Below are positions 5,147 to 6,045 of a stretch of DNA of 6,045 nucleotides, piece by piece. The DNA is from an uncultured Myxococcales bacterium (lineage in GTDB: Bacteria; Myxococcota_A; Polyangia; Polyangiales; Polyangiaceae), in contig CALKVG010000169.1 of the NCBI GenBank assembly GCA_937998045.1, positions 1 through 6,045 of the forward strand, in the 5' to 3' direction. Numbering within the stretch: the first letter of the stretch is position 1; each line of letters starts with the position of its first letter. The notes below the pieces were generated by a model that was not told where the DNA came from, did not search any database, and was given only the letters and a program-made list of their open reading frames with translations. Position numbers and translations under genes: made by a program.

Positions 5147-6045
5147 ATGACCCTGCGCGGTGCCCTCGCGGCGTTTGCGCTGCTGTTCGCCAGCGTGGCG
5201 AGTGCGCGGCCGGCGGGTGCGCAGGCCTACGCGGCCCCGACGGCGCAGGAGCTCGAGACCGCCCGAACGCTCTACAAGGAGGGCAAGGACTTGCGCGCGC
5301 GTGGCGACCTCCGCGGCGCGCTCGAGAAGCTGCAAGCCGCGCACGCCCTGGGGAACACCCCGGTGACGGGCATCGAGCTCGCGCGCACTTACGCGATGCT
5401 GGGGCAGCTCGTCGAGGCGCGCGAGACGGCGCTATCCATCGCGAGGCTGCCGGTCGCGGCCGACGAGACGGAGAAGTCCGCGGACGCCCGCGCCGACGCG
5501 GCGAAGCTCGCGGACGACCTGCGCCCTCGCATCCCGACGCTGCTCGTGAAATTGGGCGGGCTCGCGCCCGGGGAGAAGGCGCGCCTGCTCATCGACGACA
5601 CGGCGGTCCCCGCCATCGCGATGACCGAACCGCAGAAGGTGAACCCCGGGCGTCACGAGCTCGTCTTGCGGGCGGGCGCGGGGAGCGAGGCCCGCCAGGT
5701 AAAAGGCGCCGCCGAGGTCAAGGAGGGAGAGACGCGCGAGATCGAGCTGACGCTGCCCGCGCCTCCGCAGGGTCCGGCCGCCGCTCCGGGCGGTCCGCCG
5801 CCGGCGCCGGAGCCGGGCATGCAGCCGGTGGTTTCGCACGAGAAAGCGCCGCCGCCGCCGAGGGGCGGGATGCCGGTGCTCGCGAAGGTCGGCTTCGGCA
5901 CGGCGATCGCCGGCGTCGTCGTCGGGCTGGTCGCGGGGACTACGGCGCTCACGAAGCGAGATCAGGTGGCCGCGAACTGCGAGAACGACGTATGCCGCGC
6001 GGGAAGCCCCGGCGAGCAAGATTTGCAGGCGGCGAAGGGGTGGGC
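5147..6045 (+). CDS. Exported TPR/PEGA-like protein with proline-rich linker and membrane segment (3' end outside window)
   Basis: The frame is open from ATG 5147 to the window edge (299 codons seen, no stop). Residues 1-26 form a signal peptide: MTLR, then a hydrophobic Ala/Leu/Phe core, then ASA or AGA cleavage sites near 20-25. Residues of about 34-100 are helical and TPR-like (ARTLYKEGKDLRARGDLRGA, then LARTYAMLGQLVEARETAL). Residues of about 131-203 are a beta-rich segment like PEGA domains (LLVKLGG, VNPGRHELVLRAG). A Pro-rich linker follows (204-240), then one hydrophobic segment (about 244-267), a charged turn and Cys278/Cys283. The order signal-TPR-PEGA-linker-membrane-Cys pair matches a family common in Polyangiales; members usually have a second hydrophobic segment after the Cys pair, here beyond the window. 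It probably acts in the cell envelope, perhaps as a scaffold. No enzymatic motif is visible and the exact role is unknown. The gene is divergent from the oxidoreductase operon. Confidence 0.87.
   Translation, partial: MTLRGALAAFALLFASVASARPAGAQAYAAPTAQELETARTLYKEGKDLRARGDLRGALEKLQAAHALGNTPVTGIELARTYAMLGQLVEARETALSIARLPVAADETEKSADARADAAKLADDLRPRIPTLLVKLGGLAPGEKARLLIDDTAVPAIAMTEPQKVNPGRHELVLRAGAGSEARQVKGAAEVKEGETREIELTLPAPPQGPAAAPGGPPPAPEPGMQPVVSHEKAPPPPRGGMPVLAKVGFGTAIAGVVVGLVAGTTALTKRDQVAANCENDVCRAGSPGEQDLQAAKGW

Noticed and set aside
5139..5150. Three-codon reading frame ATG CGT CGA TGA overlapping the start of the exported-protein gene
   Set aside because: It is too short to carry a signal, has no ribosome site of its own at proper spacing, and such overlaps arise easily by chance.
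4668..5150. 160-codon plus-strand open frame across the intergenic region
   Set aside because: The product is Arg/Cys-rich with inconsistent third-base use and no domain, and it ends inside the start of the exported-protein gene.

Overview
The window is about 6 kb of very GC-rich DNA whose coding regions overwhelmingly use G- or C-ending codons. The right-hand gene is a secreted protein with a helical-repeat region, a proline-rich linker, a hydrophobic segment and a closely spaced cysteine pair. That layout is common in Myxococcota of the Polyangiales type, so a myxobacterium or close relative is the best guess. No ribosomal or other taxonomic marker is present to confirm it.

Layout. Bases 1-90 probably hold the 3' tail of a plus-strand gene that starts outside the window. 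Bases 83-4547 are a compact three-gene operon on the minus strand, transcribed right to left. It begins with a PYROXD2/phytoene-dehydrogenase-like FAD oxidoreductase (4547-2967). A second, diverged copy of the same family (2967-1291) follows with a one-base TGATG overlap. A GcvT-like folate-dependent aminomethyl/methyltransferase family protein (1282-83) comes 8 bases later. Bases 4548-5146 are a divergent intergenic region of about 600 bp. It contains short repeats, inverted repeats and a stretch that looks like the end of a small disrupted coding sequence. From 5147 a plus-strand gene for an exported TPR/PEGA-like protein runs off the right edge.

How the genes may work together. The operon joins two flavin oxidoreductases of a poorly characterised family to a folate-binding C1-transfer protein. 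In dimethylglycine and sarcosine dehydrogenases, a flavin domain oxidises an N-methyl group and a fused GcvT-like domain passes the C1 unit to tetrahydrofolate. The operon could be a split version of that logic using a different flavoprotein family. The substrate cannot be read from sequence. The GcvT-like protein also has Asn where the classical T-protein has its catalytic Asp, so it is not an ordinary glycine-cleavage T-protein. The right-hand exported protein is divergently transcribed and probably unrelated. No RNA genes, mobile elements, CRISPR arrays or clear terminators were seen.
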